A stretch of 64,000 bases of DNA from Cristatella mucedo (GCA_009760855.2 WPIO01000026.1:2912501-2976500), one strand, 5' to 3'; shown: positions 35,176 through 47,367, counted from the first letter of the stretch. Program-made: numbers and translations. The notes: a model not told the origin generated them from the letters alone.

Positions 35176-35530
35176 CAGTACCATCCTTATTTAAAGATGT
35201 CGTTCGTCAAGTCGTATAGCTGTGCCTCTAACCAGCCTATTGGAGACTGTGCCTTTAGTTCGCGTGCTCTCAAAGCACGGAGCTCACTTAATACAGGCAT
35301 CGCAACGTCCCCTTACTTGGTGACACTTAAAAGGAAGCTAAAAACGCATCTGCTCATAGCATTAGCTGGGTCGGGGTGATTTTTTGTGTGCCTATGCGTG
35401 CTGACGCTGTGCGTTGTATCATTAATCGACCGAGAAGCTTTCTTTACAGCAATTGTAAATTCTCTAATAAGCGATTTAGTTCTCTTAGGGAGCTTTACGC
35501 GTTGTATTATTATTAATCCTATTATTAAAA
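35176..35530 (+). mobile_element. LINE family 1, 3' end
   Basis: A frame at 35170-35379 contains IGDCAFSSRALKARSSL, SPYLVTLKRKLKTHL, a diverged form of the family GDRAFSSYAPKAWNSLP...SPDLTTFKKNLKTHLF. It is followed by a shortened 3' UTR, a weak stem-loop (AAGCGATTTAGTTCTCTTAG near 35467-35486) and ATTATTATTA. Confidence 0.8.
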
Positions 35531-35964
35531 TCACTACTACTACAGCTGGCCAATAGTGCCACGAGCACGTGCGGAGGCACCGGCATTAGGAGTCTTGTAC
35601 TACAACATGGCGAATTTGATGCCACCCATCCTTGCGGACGCGCGACACGCGACGCCTTGATGGAAATAGCACCTCGAAACACGCCTAGCGAGTCGTGAAA
35701 GCCGCTCTACTCGACGCGTGCATGCCGACGTCCAAGTACTAGAATAATCAAGCATGCCCTAGGAAAATGCGCCTACGAATTCACTCCACGGATGCGCTTT
35801 ACGAACGCGCTTCACGTCGGCTTGCACGATCGCCTGCTGGAGCAGCCCCACATTTTCAAATGTGGAAAAAAAAGAGCGAAAGTAAATTTAAGGCCAGCTG
35901 GTCGAACAGCTGCGTTCGTAGAGCGGCACAAGAGCCGTAGCCGCTATCGCCCGGCTTCTAAGAA

Positions 35965-36070
35965 TTGGCAATTAATAATTGCCCGCCCGCCCGCCCGCCC
36001 GCCCGCTGCAGGACTCGAATCCACGACGATGAGAGTCGCGAAGTGCGAGCACCTTACTAGCGGGTGAAGA
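35965..36070 (-). mobile_element. SINE head remnant with (GCCC)n
   Basis: Minus strand: CACCCGCTAGTAAGGTGC, then CGTGGATTCGAGTCCTGCAG (B box) followed by five GGGC units where the SINE B body would start GGGCGATCC. Probably a truncated SINE B whose body was replaced by a simple-repeat expansion. A small palindrome GGCAATTAATAATTGCC lies at its edge (35966-35982). Confidence 0.5.
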
Positions 36071-36382
36071 GCAGCGTGGTCTAATTACAAGGCTGGCAGG
36101 CGACTGGCCAAGTTTAGAAACAGCGCGATGCGTTTAGCTCCCCTTGGCTATTATACATGCAGCCCTTAGTCTATAAAATTAAGGTCCTCCTGCTCCTTAC
36201 TCCGGTAGAAGCAATCGAGGTGAAATTAATGCTAGCCTGTTGAGTTTGATGTTTGCCTTCCTTTGACTAGTCGTCAAATGAGGCAAGCCGTGGACGGTCA
36301 GTAAGACATCATCAATCGTTGGGTACTCGAAACATAGCTTTCGGCACAGTGCCAAGCTCGGAGCCTACGTTTCGGCGTTTTT

Positions 36383-36525
36383 TATAATAACAATAACAAT
36401 ACACTTAATAATGCACCCTCAGAGAACTCAATCTCTTTCTATGTGCTTTGCATCCGCTGCAAAGGAAGCACGATCGAATGGGTAGTGGTAGCATGCTCAA
36501 TAAACAACATTATTATTGTAAGTGC
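36383..36525 (-). mobile_element. LINE family 1 tail, reverse
   Basis: Imperfect (TAA/CAA)n then the stem-loop (CACCCTCAGAGAACTCAATC TCTTTCTATGTGC) and ~70 bases of 3' UTR ending near the CATGCTCAATAAACAAC block. No coding part. Confidence 0.75.
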
Positions 36526-36727
36526 TTGCACACGCCATTCGGCGCCTCGATATAGGTCGGACCGAGGTCTGAATTGTATCTGATGTCCCTTGGATTGCCC
36601 TTTAATCGCGGGTCTCGGTGTCATTTCGGTCTGTCCTCCTCGGGGACTCCGAAGCCGCCGCTGCCAGATAATGTCATCAACGGCTGCTGCGAGAAACTCG
36701 CTCCGTCCGCGGCTCACTCCATCTTAA

Positions 36728-36729
<2 letters not shown>

Positions 36730-36815
<86 letters not shown>

Positions 36816-36816
36816 G
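36730..36816 (+). repeat. (CTG)29 trinucleotide tract
   Basis: Twenty-nine CTG-type triplets with one CTA interruption near 36804. In one frame they read as poly-leucine (from 36574), but no domain surrounds them. Tracts of this length are usually length-polymorphic. Confidence 0.95.
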
Positions 36817-37419
36817 GGGTGCAGTCAGAAGTTTGGTCTTCCTCTTCAGTTTTAAGCGTATCTAGAATTTGCTTATGCCTAATGGCTTAGCTAGATCCTG
36901 GACAGGAGAGCTGGTATTCTCGTCGCTGTAAATCCTTCGTGCCCCAATGCTTCGGCCTTCGACCTATCTTAAACAGGTTCTTATCGGATTTCCGTCGCAG
37001 CCTCTCAGATTCCGATTGATTCGCTTCGCCACTAAATCGTCCATCTCCTCGGTTTTTCTGCTCCCTAAACCTGGAGCTAACTGCCGACTGGCATCCTGCC
37101 ATTCTCCTACTTAACGACAATTGTAGCTGTCGGCCTGCTTCGATTGACTGCTACTAGAAAATCCTGTACCCGGACGCGATAGACAGAAATTGAATGGGCA
37201 CTCCGTCCGTTTTCTCGAGTCACCGAGACGTAAGCAGTTCCGGTGCTGCGATAGCTAGCCCACAATATCCGGTTCATGCCTTCTCTCTTATCTCTCTTAT
37301 CCTTCATGACATTTCCGTCAGCCCGCTCCCTCGAATTCTCTGACTAGCCGTCTGCAGATCGGCCGGCCTGCGCGTCTCCTGTACCTTCACGTTGCTTTCA
37401 CGTCGCTCACCGCTTCCCT
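36817..37419. other. approach to CpG block, no recognised gene
   Basis: Pyrimidine-rich, GC-rising sequence. No family resemblance in the short ORFs. Confidence 0.4.
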
Positions 37420-37830
37420 CCTACCCTCCTCACCCTTTCTCTTTCCTCTGCGTACCTCAAACAATCTCCTTCGCTATCGGGCGGCTCGCTTGCTTTCGAA
37501 GGATTTCCTCGAGCGTCAGTTGCAGCGCGTGGGTCGATGCGGGCGCGAGCGTCGCGCGCCGTCCTGTCTCGGAGGCGAACTCGCTTACCGAGCAGGAGGA
37601 GGACGCACCGACGCGACCGTCTGCGACTCGAGCGCGCTCGAGTACGTTTATCGTGCCCAACGGGAATGTACAGCGCCAAGCAACGCTTTAACCGCGCTTC
37701 GCACGAAGCCGCTACCGCTCGGCACCAAAGCGAAGACGCAGACAGAACGCGCCCCGCGTGCAGAGTTTCGCCCCCGACGTTGCGACGAAAGTAAGCCGAC
37801 CGGCGGAAGTCTCGCATCCTCGTGCGCGGA

Positions 37831-37913
37831 ATCGCTCGGATGCTCCAGCATACGCTCGGAATCGCCCGGATGCTCCAGCAGACGCTCGGAATCGCGCGTC
37901 GGCTGGAGCATCC
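37831..37913. repeat. 30-bp tandem repeat plus inverted copy
   Basis: Two units of 30 bp (37831-37860, 37861-37890), each with CGGATGCTCCAGCA and ACGCTCGGA, plus the start of a third. GGCTGGAGCATCC at 37901-37913 is the inverse of the GGATGCTCCAGC core, so the array can fold on itself. Confidence 0.85.
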
Positions 37914-38678
37914 CTGAGAAGAACCAATACTGCCGATGGACGATTTAAAATAGCTCGACTTAATTACGCCGAGCGCACGGCGCCGACGCGGTCGAACGGA
38001 ATGTTTCGCCCCGTCTGCCTCTCTAAACAAGGCGTGGAGCTTTTAAAAGACACGCCGAGCTGGCGACGGAAAACGATGAATGCGAGCGAGCGATGAAGCG
38101 ATAAAGACGCCAAAGCTTTCGAGCGACGCTGTCGTTCGCTCGACTGCGAGTGAGCTCGCGAGCGATAAAGCCACCAATAAAACCAGCAATAGATATACAG
38201 CGCCGCCGGCGCAGCAACGTCACCGCTGCTACGGCGCCGGCCGCTCGCTTGCGGAGCGACCGTACACCGGTCGCTCGCTGTTGATGGCATCTATCTCAGC
38301 ATCCGCCTCCGTCCTACGATCCGTCGTCGCTCGCGAGCATTCCCCAGACGGCGGCGGTGGCGGCGTCGGCGGAGCATCGGTCGCTGCAAGCTGCGGGGGG
38401 GGGGGCGGCGGCGGCGCAGTTCGCTCGCTCCGACGATATACCAGTGGCGAGCCGACGGCGGCGGCGGCGCGGTCGCTGAATGTGAGCACTAATCGCCTGC
38501 CAAGCGAGCGCCGCCGTTCGTGGGAGGGCCCGGTTTACACGTCCTTTCCTCCGGTGCGATTAAACAGCAGCCGGTCGGAGCACAAAGGCCCGACGCAGAC
38601 ACACCGGCAGTGCCGCTGTTTGCTCGCTTGCCCGTCGGCGCTCGCGTCGGCCGCGCTCGCCGAGCTGCGTCGTTCGCT

Positions 38679-38734
<56 letters not shown>
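38679..38734 (+). repeat. (CCG)n tract
   Basis: About 18 CCG units within the CpG-rich block; poly-Pro, poly-Ala or poly-Arg in the three forward frames. Confidence 0.95.
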
Positions 38735-39271
38735 CGCCGCCGCCAACACGTCTAGCGCGGCGGCGGCGGGTGCCACCGCGTCGGGCTGCGGCGGCGGGTC
38801 CGCTGCAGCCCCGCCGCCCGCGCACTGTGCCTCTCCGCGATACGTGCTACGTCTACGTGCAGCGTCGGTTCCGCGCTACACGGCGATCGTTCGCAACGCG
38901 ACGAGAGCCTCGGTTCGCTCGCGAGGGCGCGGGCTCGTAACGAAGGCAGCCGCTGCTCCTCGAGGAAACGAGGCGCACTCGGCGGTGCACACAGCGGCGG
39001 CGGCGGCCGACGCTGACTGAATTCGCATTAGCCGCAGCCGCGAAATCCACGCCGGTTGAGAGAGACTCGGTTCATGCTCACGGCAGAGTGACGCTATCGA
39101 CTTTCGACCGCAGCGAACTCTCTGTCTGCCGCCGACGTTGCGCTAGGGATGGCAGGCGATTCAAACTAAATCGTGCGTTTGCTAGGTCAAAAATTTGGTC
39201 GATTCGAACCTTTTGCTCGAGCTGAGCAGAGCGTACGCTTCACTTAGTCACTCGCTCTTTTGCGACGATTT

Positions 39272-39320
39272 TTCGCGAACACCAGTCTCCAGTACAGACG
39301 AGGAGACTGGTATTCGCGAA
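39272..39320. repeat. 19-bp hairpin
   Basis: TTCGCGAACACCAGTCTCC (39272-39290) pairs with 39302-39320 with one mismatch and an 11-base loop. A partial direct copy of the loop side (GACCAGTGCAGACGAGGCTG) follows immediately. Confidence 0.9.
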
Positions 39321-39914
39321 GACCAGTGCAGACGAGGCTGGACTTCTCTTGCTGTGCGTTCGCGCGTGCTTATCAATTCCCTCGTACGTGCGGATCGTCC
39401 CTACAAGCTCCATTTCCATAAAAAAATCACCCCGGCACCAATAAGGTTTGGCACAGTACCATTCTCTCATGTGACTCAACCCATTTAGCTGTTCTTGTAA
39501 CCATCCTCCTATCGGTAAGGTACCTTTCTTAATGCTCGCACTATCTCAGAGCTTGCAACTCACACCCGAATAACGTCACGAAATCTCGGAATTGACATGT
39601 AAAAAGAAGCAAATAATCCATGTTCTCCTCCCAGCAATAGCTCAGTCAGTGTCTAACGTTCTTTGTGGGCTCATTCGAGCTGAAATTTGATAAGTTACCA
39701 ACTAACCAGCTTTCTTTCCAGCCTACGTCAAGTTCCTACAAAGTTATTTTTGGGTTTTTAGTTACTTAGTTATCCTAGGGTGCCAAACAAATGTTCTCTT
39801 GTTATTATCGTTACGTAAGAAAAAATTAAAGGTAAACGGGTCACACACAGGATTGGTCTTTGTCACTCCGTGGAATATCAGGACGTGTTTAATGTTCTCT
39901 TACTTGCTCACCAG

Positions 39915-40603
<689 letters not shown>

Positions 40604-40639
40604 ATTGACCTCATCTCATTTCTCTTGATGTCTCTCCCC

Positions 40640-41529
40640 ATCTAATCTTAATCCGTTCTTTTCTGCATCACTCTGTCTGTATCGTCCCTGTATCAGTTTC
40701 TGTTTGTCTCCATAAATGTCTCTCAGTATTCTGTCGCTCTTGCGTCTACCTCTGCTTCAATTTCCATAGCCGCCTTCGTCTCAGCTCTCTGTGTCTCGCT
40801 TCTTTCTATCTCCTCTTTCTCCCTCGTAGTGTCCCTCAATCTACCTCTCTGCTATAGAGTCTGCTTCTAAAAGGAGAAGCTGGCGTGATCATCGTATCAG
40901 CTATGTATCGGTTGAGGTCAAGAGGCGTGTTTCTGAAAACGAACCTCTGGTGTGGCATCATTTGGCTTATTTTGCAGGTGCGTTCGCAACGGCACACAGT
41001 GCGATCTCGAAACATTTAGAAAGCAAATCGTGCAAAGCCGATTGAAGCTCCGCCGACCTGGATTCACTCATGTATGAATGCTGTGCATGTTCAGCGGGGA
41101 AGCTGACAGTACACAAGAATATCCAAACCGGTGCGAGCGGTGAAGCCGAGCCCGGCTAAGATGACCCTCGCTTGAGCTCATACTAACGCCTCGCCAAGTT
41201 CTTTACCCTCGTGAACACGATGTGAAAGTCCCGCGTTGAGTGCGTACGTGCAGAAGTCATCTTTAAACGAGCCCGAGTCTAAATGCTAATCGCTGGGTCG
41301 TGAGTCAGCTTAATTAGGCACCGCCTGTAGGTCTGATTCCGGCTGCAAGCTGCATCCGAAGGCAGCAGCTTCAGCTTCTACTGCCGCCCTGCTGGATCTC
41401 TTTCCTGCCCGGTAGCACCGGTAGCTCCGACTCGAGAAGCAAGGCATTCGCTGTACTCTTCTCTGTTTAGGGTGCAGCGAAATCGCTCTTTTAGGGCAGA
41501 TTACTCGTGTGTCGCCCGAGTCAGCTAGA
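40640..41529. other. no recognised gene
   Basis: Pyrimidine-rich at first, then unique. Nothing supported. Confidence 0.4.
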
Positions 41530-41645
41530 TAATAATAATAATAATAATAATGCACTTGATAAAGCGCCCTCGGAGAACTCAATCTCTTCCTAGGCGCTTT
41601 ACATTTGCTGCAAAGGGAAACGCGATTGAATCGTGAGTAGTGAGA
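41530..41645 (-). mobile_element. LINE family 1 tail, reverse
   Basis: (TAA)n at 41530-41550, a well-preserved stem-loop (41562-41602) and about 40 bases of 3' UTR. A very short, relatively young 5'-truncated copy. Confidence 0.85.
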
Positions 41646-42600
41646 GTGTTCAAAGGTTAGCGAGAAAAAGGTGCTTCGCCAGCCCCGACATTAACATGCT
41701 TTTCAAGGCTCCCATCATTACTTATACAGGCACCAACGTCAATTAGGTATGCGTGAGTTCAACCGCTCCCCCGCCGATCCGCTCGGATGGCTCGCTCTCC
41801 GACGACCTGGCCGTAACTCAACTCGGGAACAAATTAACCCACACCTGCCGAAGCACTCCAGCAACGTCACCCGACCGAGAACCGCCTCGAGGTCTTCCAA
41901 GCCGGCGAGCTATGCCAAGGCTAACAGAGTGGCACTGTTCAGCTTACGCCTAAAATAAGCTGTCGAAATCGTCACCGGATACTTCCTTCGTTGAGCCGAC
42001 CGCTAGACTCGTAAATGGCTTTCGGCTCCAGCTCTCAGTTGCATTCAAGCGCCTGAGGGCAGCAGTGCTGCGAGCGGCACTGCTGCGCAGCCGACCGTAC
42101 TCCCGAGGAGCAGATTACGATAGAGCATCACAGCCACGTTCCTTCAAAACCTCTGTTGTTTGGACGGCGAGCCTGAAAGAGGAGGCTGCGCCACAGCCAG
42201 ACATGAACGTGGTACGAGATCAGCCGTGAACAGTTACAGTAGTCACTGCTAGCCGCCACCTTTTCGGCGAGACCCTTCGAAAGAGACACAAGTGAAAATC
42301 GTGGGTGTTCCTTACGGCTTAACCTTGGCCATTATGTGAGTGTAACTGATTTCGCTTGCAGTATTCGTCAAACCTTCAGTTCCGCTTACGCGTATGCATA
42401 CGCTCAAATTCGTTGGCTCCCGATCGGTCGGCCAACGTAATTCAGACACCGCTCGCGAAAGCCATACACTCGCGCTCAGTTACCATGAGCGCTCCGACGT
42501 TCGCTCGATGTTGATTTGGGAATCCGGCCAAAACACCTTTGTGGCCTTAATTAAAGACGGGAAGTTTTAAAAAGGAAAGTGTTAGCATTTGTAGAGTGTA
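41646..42600. other. no recognised gene
   Basis: GC-moderate unique sequence with overlapping short frames (41749-41958). No domain seen. Confidence 0.4.
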
Positions 42601-42604
42601 AATT

Positions 42605-42765
42605 TAAATAAATATAATTCATTTGTAGAGCGCCATAAGAGAACTCGATCTCTAATCGGGTGCTTCACGTTTGCCACGGGGTTTAAGTTCATGACCTCTG
42701 CCATCGCCTGTATTCAACTTGACCTTGGTCTGAGCGAGTACCTTAAGCACTGGTCCAAACCAGTC
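42605..42765 (-). mobile_element. SINE A copy, reverse
   Basis: Minus strand: CTGGTTTGGACCAGTGCTTA head with A box, a linker with ACCAAGGTCAAG, a weak B box (ATGAACTTAAACC) and the tail GAAGCACCCGATTAGAGATC, GAGTTCTCTTATGGCGCTC. B box degenerated, so it is probably transcriptionally silent. Confidence 0.82.
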
Positions 42766-43081
42766 CAGCGTAGCCTCCTGAAGTTTCTGTAGCTCAGTAG
42801 CGAAGGCTAGCGCCTTGGAACTCAAATGCCGACAGTTTTGCTGGAGACGAAATCCTCCGCTTATAGCCCTCCTTCGGTCGGTATGCCGGTCTTGTGTAAC
42901 TAAATTGTTTAAAAATTGACCCGACGTGCGAACGGCAATCCCGGAAAATTTAGTTGAAATGAGTCGATCGGTGTTCAAAAGAAGCCTTGCTCGTGAGCAC
43001 TTGATAAGGAAAGTTTACTGGAAGGACTCACTAAGCAAAGTCAAGCTAAGATCCACGAATGCCCCAGCGGAACGTTCGACA

Positions 43082-43160
43082 GTCAGTCAAACTGCAGACG
43101 TAGTCTGCAGTTTGACTGACCTCGGCAACTTGACCTCGGCAACTCTGCAGACTACGTCTG
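43082..43160. repeat. perfect 18-bp hairpin with extra inverted copy
   Basis: GTCAGTCAAACTGCAGAC (43082-43099) is exactly reverse-complemented at 43103-43120 with only GTA between. CTGCAGACTACGTCTG at 43145-43160 is a further inverted copy of the hairpin apex. CCTCGGCAACT is duplicated in between, and a GACTCTACTC-GAGTA duplication follows at 43188-43227. Confidence 0.95.
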
Positions 43161-43499
43161 TCAGAAGTCGGCTCATTCTGAATTTGGACTCTACTCCGAG
43201 TATGATTGGACTCTACTCTGAGTAGGATTTCTAGGCGGCTCGATATTGTTAAAATATTAGACCGTGTTTTTTTAAGTCCATAGATCTTCCCCTAAATCTA
43301 AACATTCTCTAAAAATTCTATACCGCAGAAGAGCAAAGAAGGCATCCCCACAGAGACCGGCTCAGATGTTGATCGCTCGGGGAAAGGAGGGCATGCAACC
43401 CTGATCCCCTCATTAGCTCACCCTTAAACCTGCCCGTCCCCTTTCGCGGAAACAGGCTCTGAAGGTTCGAAACCTCGGCGCGCCACCTTTCAGTTTCAT

Positions 43500-43705
43500 C
43501 AAACACACCTGCTCATTACATCATTTGGTGGGTCTTTGTGATTCATTCTTCGTGTGCACGAACCTGCTAACACTATGCCTGCTGCTTGCGGATATTACCA
43601 TTAAAAATTTGGTAATGCTTTATATGCGCCATCTGTAAAGTGCCTAAAGATATTCAGTTCTCTGAGGGCGCTATGCAAATTAATCATTATTACTATTTCA
43701 GGCCT
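43500..43705 (+). mobile_element. LINE family 1, 3' end
   Basis: Starts in the AAACACACCTGCTC coding end, then 3' UTR with TGTGATTCATTCTTCGTGTG, TTTGGTAATGCTT, a shortened stem-loop and CTATGCAAATTAATC. Closest in the window to the 600-785 copy. Confidence 0.8.
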
Positions 43706-44264
43706 CTTTAGCCTGTCCAACAAAACTTGGTAGCCTCAATTTTTGAAAGTCTGCAAGTGCTAGCTGAAGGCGTACCACGCTGACGACTTCCGGTGGGCTC
43801 GTCGAGGGCAGTCTAGTTTAGCGGGCAGCAGGCACGCTAGGACGGTCGTACGACGCCCCTCGCCGCTTCTCACTAAACTCACTTGCCAAAAAATGTTCGC
43901 TAAGCACTGTTCCTGTGTTAGGAGCCATTATACGTAGACCGGCGAGGTCTGTATATAGTAAATAAAAATATTTTCATATAATTTCTCCTATATAGTTCAA
44001 CTTGTACATCAAAGAAAGCCTTCTCAATTGCCACAAATTTCTGTGCGTCGGCTAATGGACAGAGACGCTAAGTGCTTTTGTTAGACGGCTACCGGAAGCC
44101 TTAGGTTTCCTAATTGATCATACAATAGTGCGCATGCCTCTTGATAAAGTTTCCGTGTTGCCTGCGTAGTTTTTTCCTGCCTTCTGATATCATTTTCTCG
44201 CTGTAAGCTTCGGAGCTAAAATAATTTACCTGCCGTCCATCAGTGCAGCACATCTAGAATGCTT
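43706..44264. other. no recognised gene
   Basis: Unique sequence, with a TAAATAAAAATATTTT AT-rich patch near 43960. Nothing supported. Confidence 0.4.
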
Positions 44265-44455
44265 AGGGCCGTGATAGCTCAGGAGATAAGGCGCTCGCTC
44301 TTCACGACCGAAGTCCATGAGTTCGAATCTTGCTGTGGGCAATCCTTTGTTGCCAATTGCAAGCTGTGGTAACATCCGCTAAGACTGCTGTGGGTTATGG
44401 GGCTCTACAAATGAAGCTGTTAAATCAGCTACTATTATTACTATTATTTGCCAAT
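44265..44455 (+). mobile_element. SINE B copy, forward
   Basis: AGGGCCGTGATAGCTCAGG (A box), ATGAGTTCGAATCTTG (B box), GGGCAATCCTTTGTTGCC, GCAAGCTGTGGTAACATCCG, GAAGCTGTTAAATCAGC, then an ACTATTATTACTATTATT tail. It shows the full SINE B layout. Confidence 0.88.
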
Positions 44456-45315
44456 CATTTGTCACGCATCTCCGGGTGACTGACTGATCCCTTCCTTCTT
44501 CAATGCTCCACCATCACAAGGCAGCCACGCATTCCCTCCAGCTCGAAGTCTACGGGCCAAGTCACACAGCCACCAGCGGGGGGGGGGGGGGAGGGAGGGA
44601 ACGCAGCCTTCCTTCGTTAGCAGTACAAGTGGTGACAAAGTCTGAAGTGAAGCTGGCACCGGTCCCCCGCCTCGGGAATATGTACTCTTAAACTCGTTTC
44701 TAGAACAACGTCCGCCCACTGCCCATTCCCGATCCACTGCTTACAGCTAACAGGTCAAAGTCTCGGAGGATTCAAGGTAATGCACCGGCTTTGCAAATTT
44801 GCTCAGCATTGACAGGAGGATGGCTGCTCGCTTCCATCGGGCAGCTTGAAATACTATTCGTTCGTATTCATCAGGCCGCTTGTAAGCAGACGATAGGACT
44901 TTCGAGATAACCCGTTTGGGCCGTCGGCGCTCCAGCTGGCCAAGCCATTGCACTCCTCGGCCAGCGCCTGCATCTCGCCTTCTGCGGTTTACTGCCACCG
45001 GACGCCCGGCCGTTTTTGTTGACATTTTGATGACCGCAGCTCTGCCGAGAGAGAGAGAGAGAGAACGAGATAGGACAGATCAGTTGACACAAGCTTGACC
45101 ATTTTAAATTGCCCATCATGACCTGCCGGCCAATCTCAGCCCCTAGAGACGCCAGCAATGGGGCTTGGGTGGCAGGGCCCTGCCAACACCGCAGTCACCC
45201 GTGCAAATTGGATCACCATGCGAATGCGGATTGCTCCCACCGCTCACGCCCGCTCACACGGCACCCGACGGCGGCGGCTGGCTGCTTTCGCACTCCTGCT
45301 GTTCAGGCAGTACTT

Positions 45316-45410
45316 AATAGTAATAATAATAATAATATATTTTATAAAGCGCCCTCAGAGAGCTTTCTAGGCGCTTTACCATTGCTGCAAAGGAAGCATG
45401 ATCAAATACT
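45316..45410 (-). mobile_element. LINE family 1 tail, reverse
   Basis: (TAA)n, stem-loop with an internal deletion (CGCCCTCAGAGAGC TTTCTAGGCGC), and about 30 bases of 3' UTR. It abuts a reverse SINE B. Confidence 0.8.
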
Positions 45411-45414
45411 TCGA

Positions 45415-45575
45415 TGCTAAGCTGATTTAACATCCTCGTTCATAAAGCGGCAGAAGATTCTTCGTGGCTCTCACCACCACTTGCAGCGGTCAATAAAGGA
45501 TCGACACTGCAGGACTCGAACCCATGACTCGGATCGCAAAGGACGAGGACATTGCCCCTCTTTGCTGAGCATTCT
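45415..45575 (-). mobile_element. SINE B copy, reverse
   Basis: Minus strand: ATGGGTTCGAGTCCTGCAG (B box), GATCCTTTATTGACCGCTGC, AAGTGGTGGTGAGAGCCACG, CTTCTGCCGCTTTATGAACG, AGGATGTTAAATCAGC. The A-box end is degraded. Confidence 0.82.
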
Positions 45576-46182
45576 TCTACCTGAGCGAAATCTCACCACC
45601 ATATCTGGCGCTGCATCGCTCATACTGCTGACGGCGCTTTGTTCAGTCACAGTCCATCATGAAGTTCGAGTGACCTCATCTTCGTTCTCGTGTTTAAGGC
45701 AGGTCTGAGCTTGCTATCCTTGTCGTATTGAAGCCGTAACAAGCAGCAATCCAGAAGCTTCCCGAGTGCTATGGTGCTGACGGGATTAGCTTACACCACT
45801 AGAGCACTCTAGTACAAACGCAGTAACCTTCAGCGACCTCGGACCCAGCGAAAGGCACTGTCACTGACCCTCACAGGAAAGAGGCCGGACTCCGCCGGAC
45901 CTCACGGCCGGGTACGTCGTGCTCGTCTTAGACTAGATGTGACAGAGACCAGGCATGGTCTTCAGCAGTTAAATGGTCTCTCACAGCCTGGCTTCGTATT
46001 GAAAACTCTCCTGCCCGGACCTAGCCGGCTCGGGTGTAACGGATTGTGTGTCATTGAATGCTTTGTGCGACTCAGTGCGGGCACTTGCTAAATCTGAGAA
46101 AATAATGAACCAAACCAACGTCTGGCCAAGGCAACCCATAAAGTTGTTCACCATTTAACCTACAAAAAATTATCTGTATAGG
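45576..46182. other. no recognised gene
   Basis: Unique, moderately GC-rich. Nothing supported. Confidence 0.4.
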
Positions 46183-46606
46183 CAGAGGCGGAGCTAGGAT
46201 TATTTTAATCTAGGAGGAAAATCCCGCAAGACTGCTATGAAAGGGACAACACCCACACGTAGTGATGATGCGAACACTTCTAGTGTTCATTCGACGCGAG
46301 CTCGGCTGTTGTTCATCGAATGGAAGCAGGACATAATTTCGACGTTGGTGGTGGCCATTTAGGGGCGGTGGCGTAGGAAAATGTGATGGTTCAGGTTGCT
46401 CCTGCACTATCTAATAATTAAAGCGAGAAAGTTCTCCGTCCGTCACGAAGAAAGATGGCGCACTTCCGTCACGCGGCAAGATAGCCCAGCATTGTATTCC
46501 GTGACAATACTATGACTCCTTCTACTATGACTCAGCGAAGCGAGTCCACGGGCAGTGAGCTCTCGCAGATGGGGGAAATGTCCCTGCCCCCTGGCTCCGC
46601 CACCTT
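46183..46606. mobile_element. candidate non-autonomous hAT-like element
   Basis: The left edge CAGAGGCGGAGCTAGGATT and the inverted right edge GGTGGCGGAGCCAGGGGGC share GGCGGAGC(T/C)AGG, a terminal motif common in hAT transposons. The interior (~400 bp) has no transposase and contains repeat C. I found no matching 8-bp flanks, so the boundaries are uncertain. Confidence 0.4.
46411..46572 (+). repeat. interspersed repeat C, copy 1
   Basis: Shares with 48835-48980 the order TAATTAAAG-GAGAAAGTT, TCCGTCCGTC, GCGG(C/T)AAGAT, CAGCGAAGCGA-TCCAC, GGCAGTGAGCTCT. Family unknown. Confidence 0.7.
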
Positions 46607-47218
46607 TTATGGCTCTGCTACTGACATTTGAACCACGACTTTCGCGCAAGAGAAAAGTCGCTTCCCAATCTTGACAATCGAAAGGAATTGCTTAAAGGTG
46701 ACTAGCAAAAAATGAACGCACCGCCCAATGTTCAATAAGCAAAGCTTAATCAGAAAATACTCGCGTCATGTTATCGTACGCAGCTTAAAGAGCAGCAGAC
46801 ATGGAGATTGCAGGCCACAATCAGTTGGGTCCATATTTGGTATTACCAATCACACGCTAACTACTACCGCCGGAACCGGGCGACAGCCAATCAAGTTCAC
46901 TCCGAGCATTGGCCATGTGTATTGGCCCAATGACGTATGCGACAGATTTCAAGGTAATGTTAAAGTGGTGGGAATGCTAACAGCTACACATCGGGCACCC
47001 GCGGGCTGTCGGAGTGAGCACAAGGAAACCCCTAATCAACGAAATGGACGACCAGGGACTAAGCACGACTAGGGAATTTCGATTACTCGCTTGGTTTTGC
47101 TTCCGGTGCGCACCTAGTCGATGATGTTGAAGATTAATGCCAGGCGTCGAAACGTCTCAGAAAAGTATCCTTATTCTCTGCAAAAAAGATCAGCTCAACA
47201 GTAGTCGGGCGAAATATA
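46607..47218. other. no recognised gene
   Basis: Unique sequence. A 114-codon frame at 46728-47072 has no recognisable domain. Confidence 0.4.
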
Positions 47219-47243
47219 TATATGTGTGTGTGTGTGTGTGTGC

Positions 47244-47315
<72 letters not shown>

Positions 47316-47334
47316 ATGTGTGTGTGTTTATACT

Positions 47335-47367
<33 letters not shown>

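Larger units (their letters stand above)
37420..39060. promoter_or_regulatory. CpG-rich block (candidate promoter/first exon)
   Basis: Sharp rise in GC and undepleted CpG over ~1.6 kb, with open frames on all strands (up to 286 codons) that are low in complexity: Ala-, Gly-, Pro- and Arg-rich. It contains a 30-bp tandem repeat (37831-37890) and a (CCG)n tract at 38679-38734. Such blocks often mark promoters, but I see no convincing TATA box, exon or protein domain and cannot assign a strand. Confidence 0.35.

Noticed and set aside
36574-36855. Poly-leucine protein
   Set aside because: It is the (CTG)n tract; nothing on either side resembles a protein.
38080-38940. 286-codon frame with poly-Pro, plus poly-Ala and poly-Gly frames
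   Set aside because: Produced by the (CCG)n tract and general GC richness; all three frames and both strands stay open.
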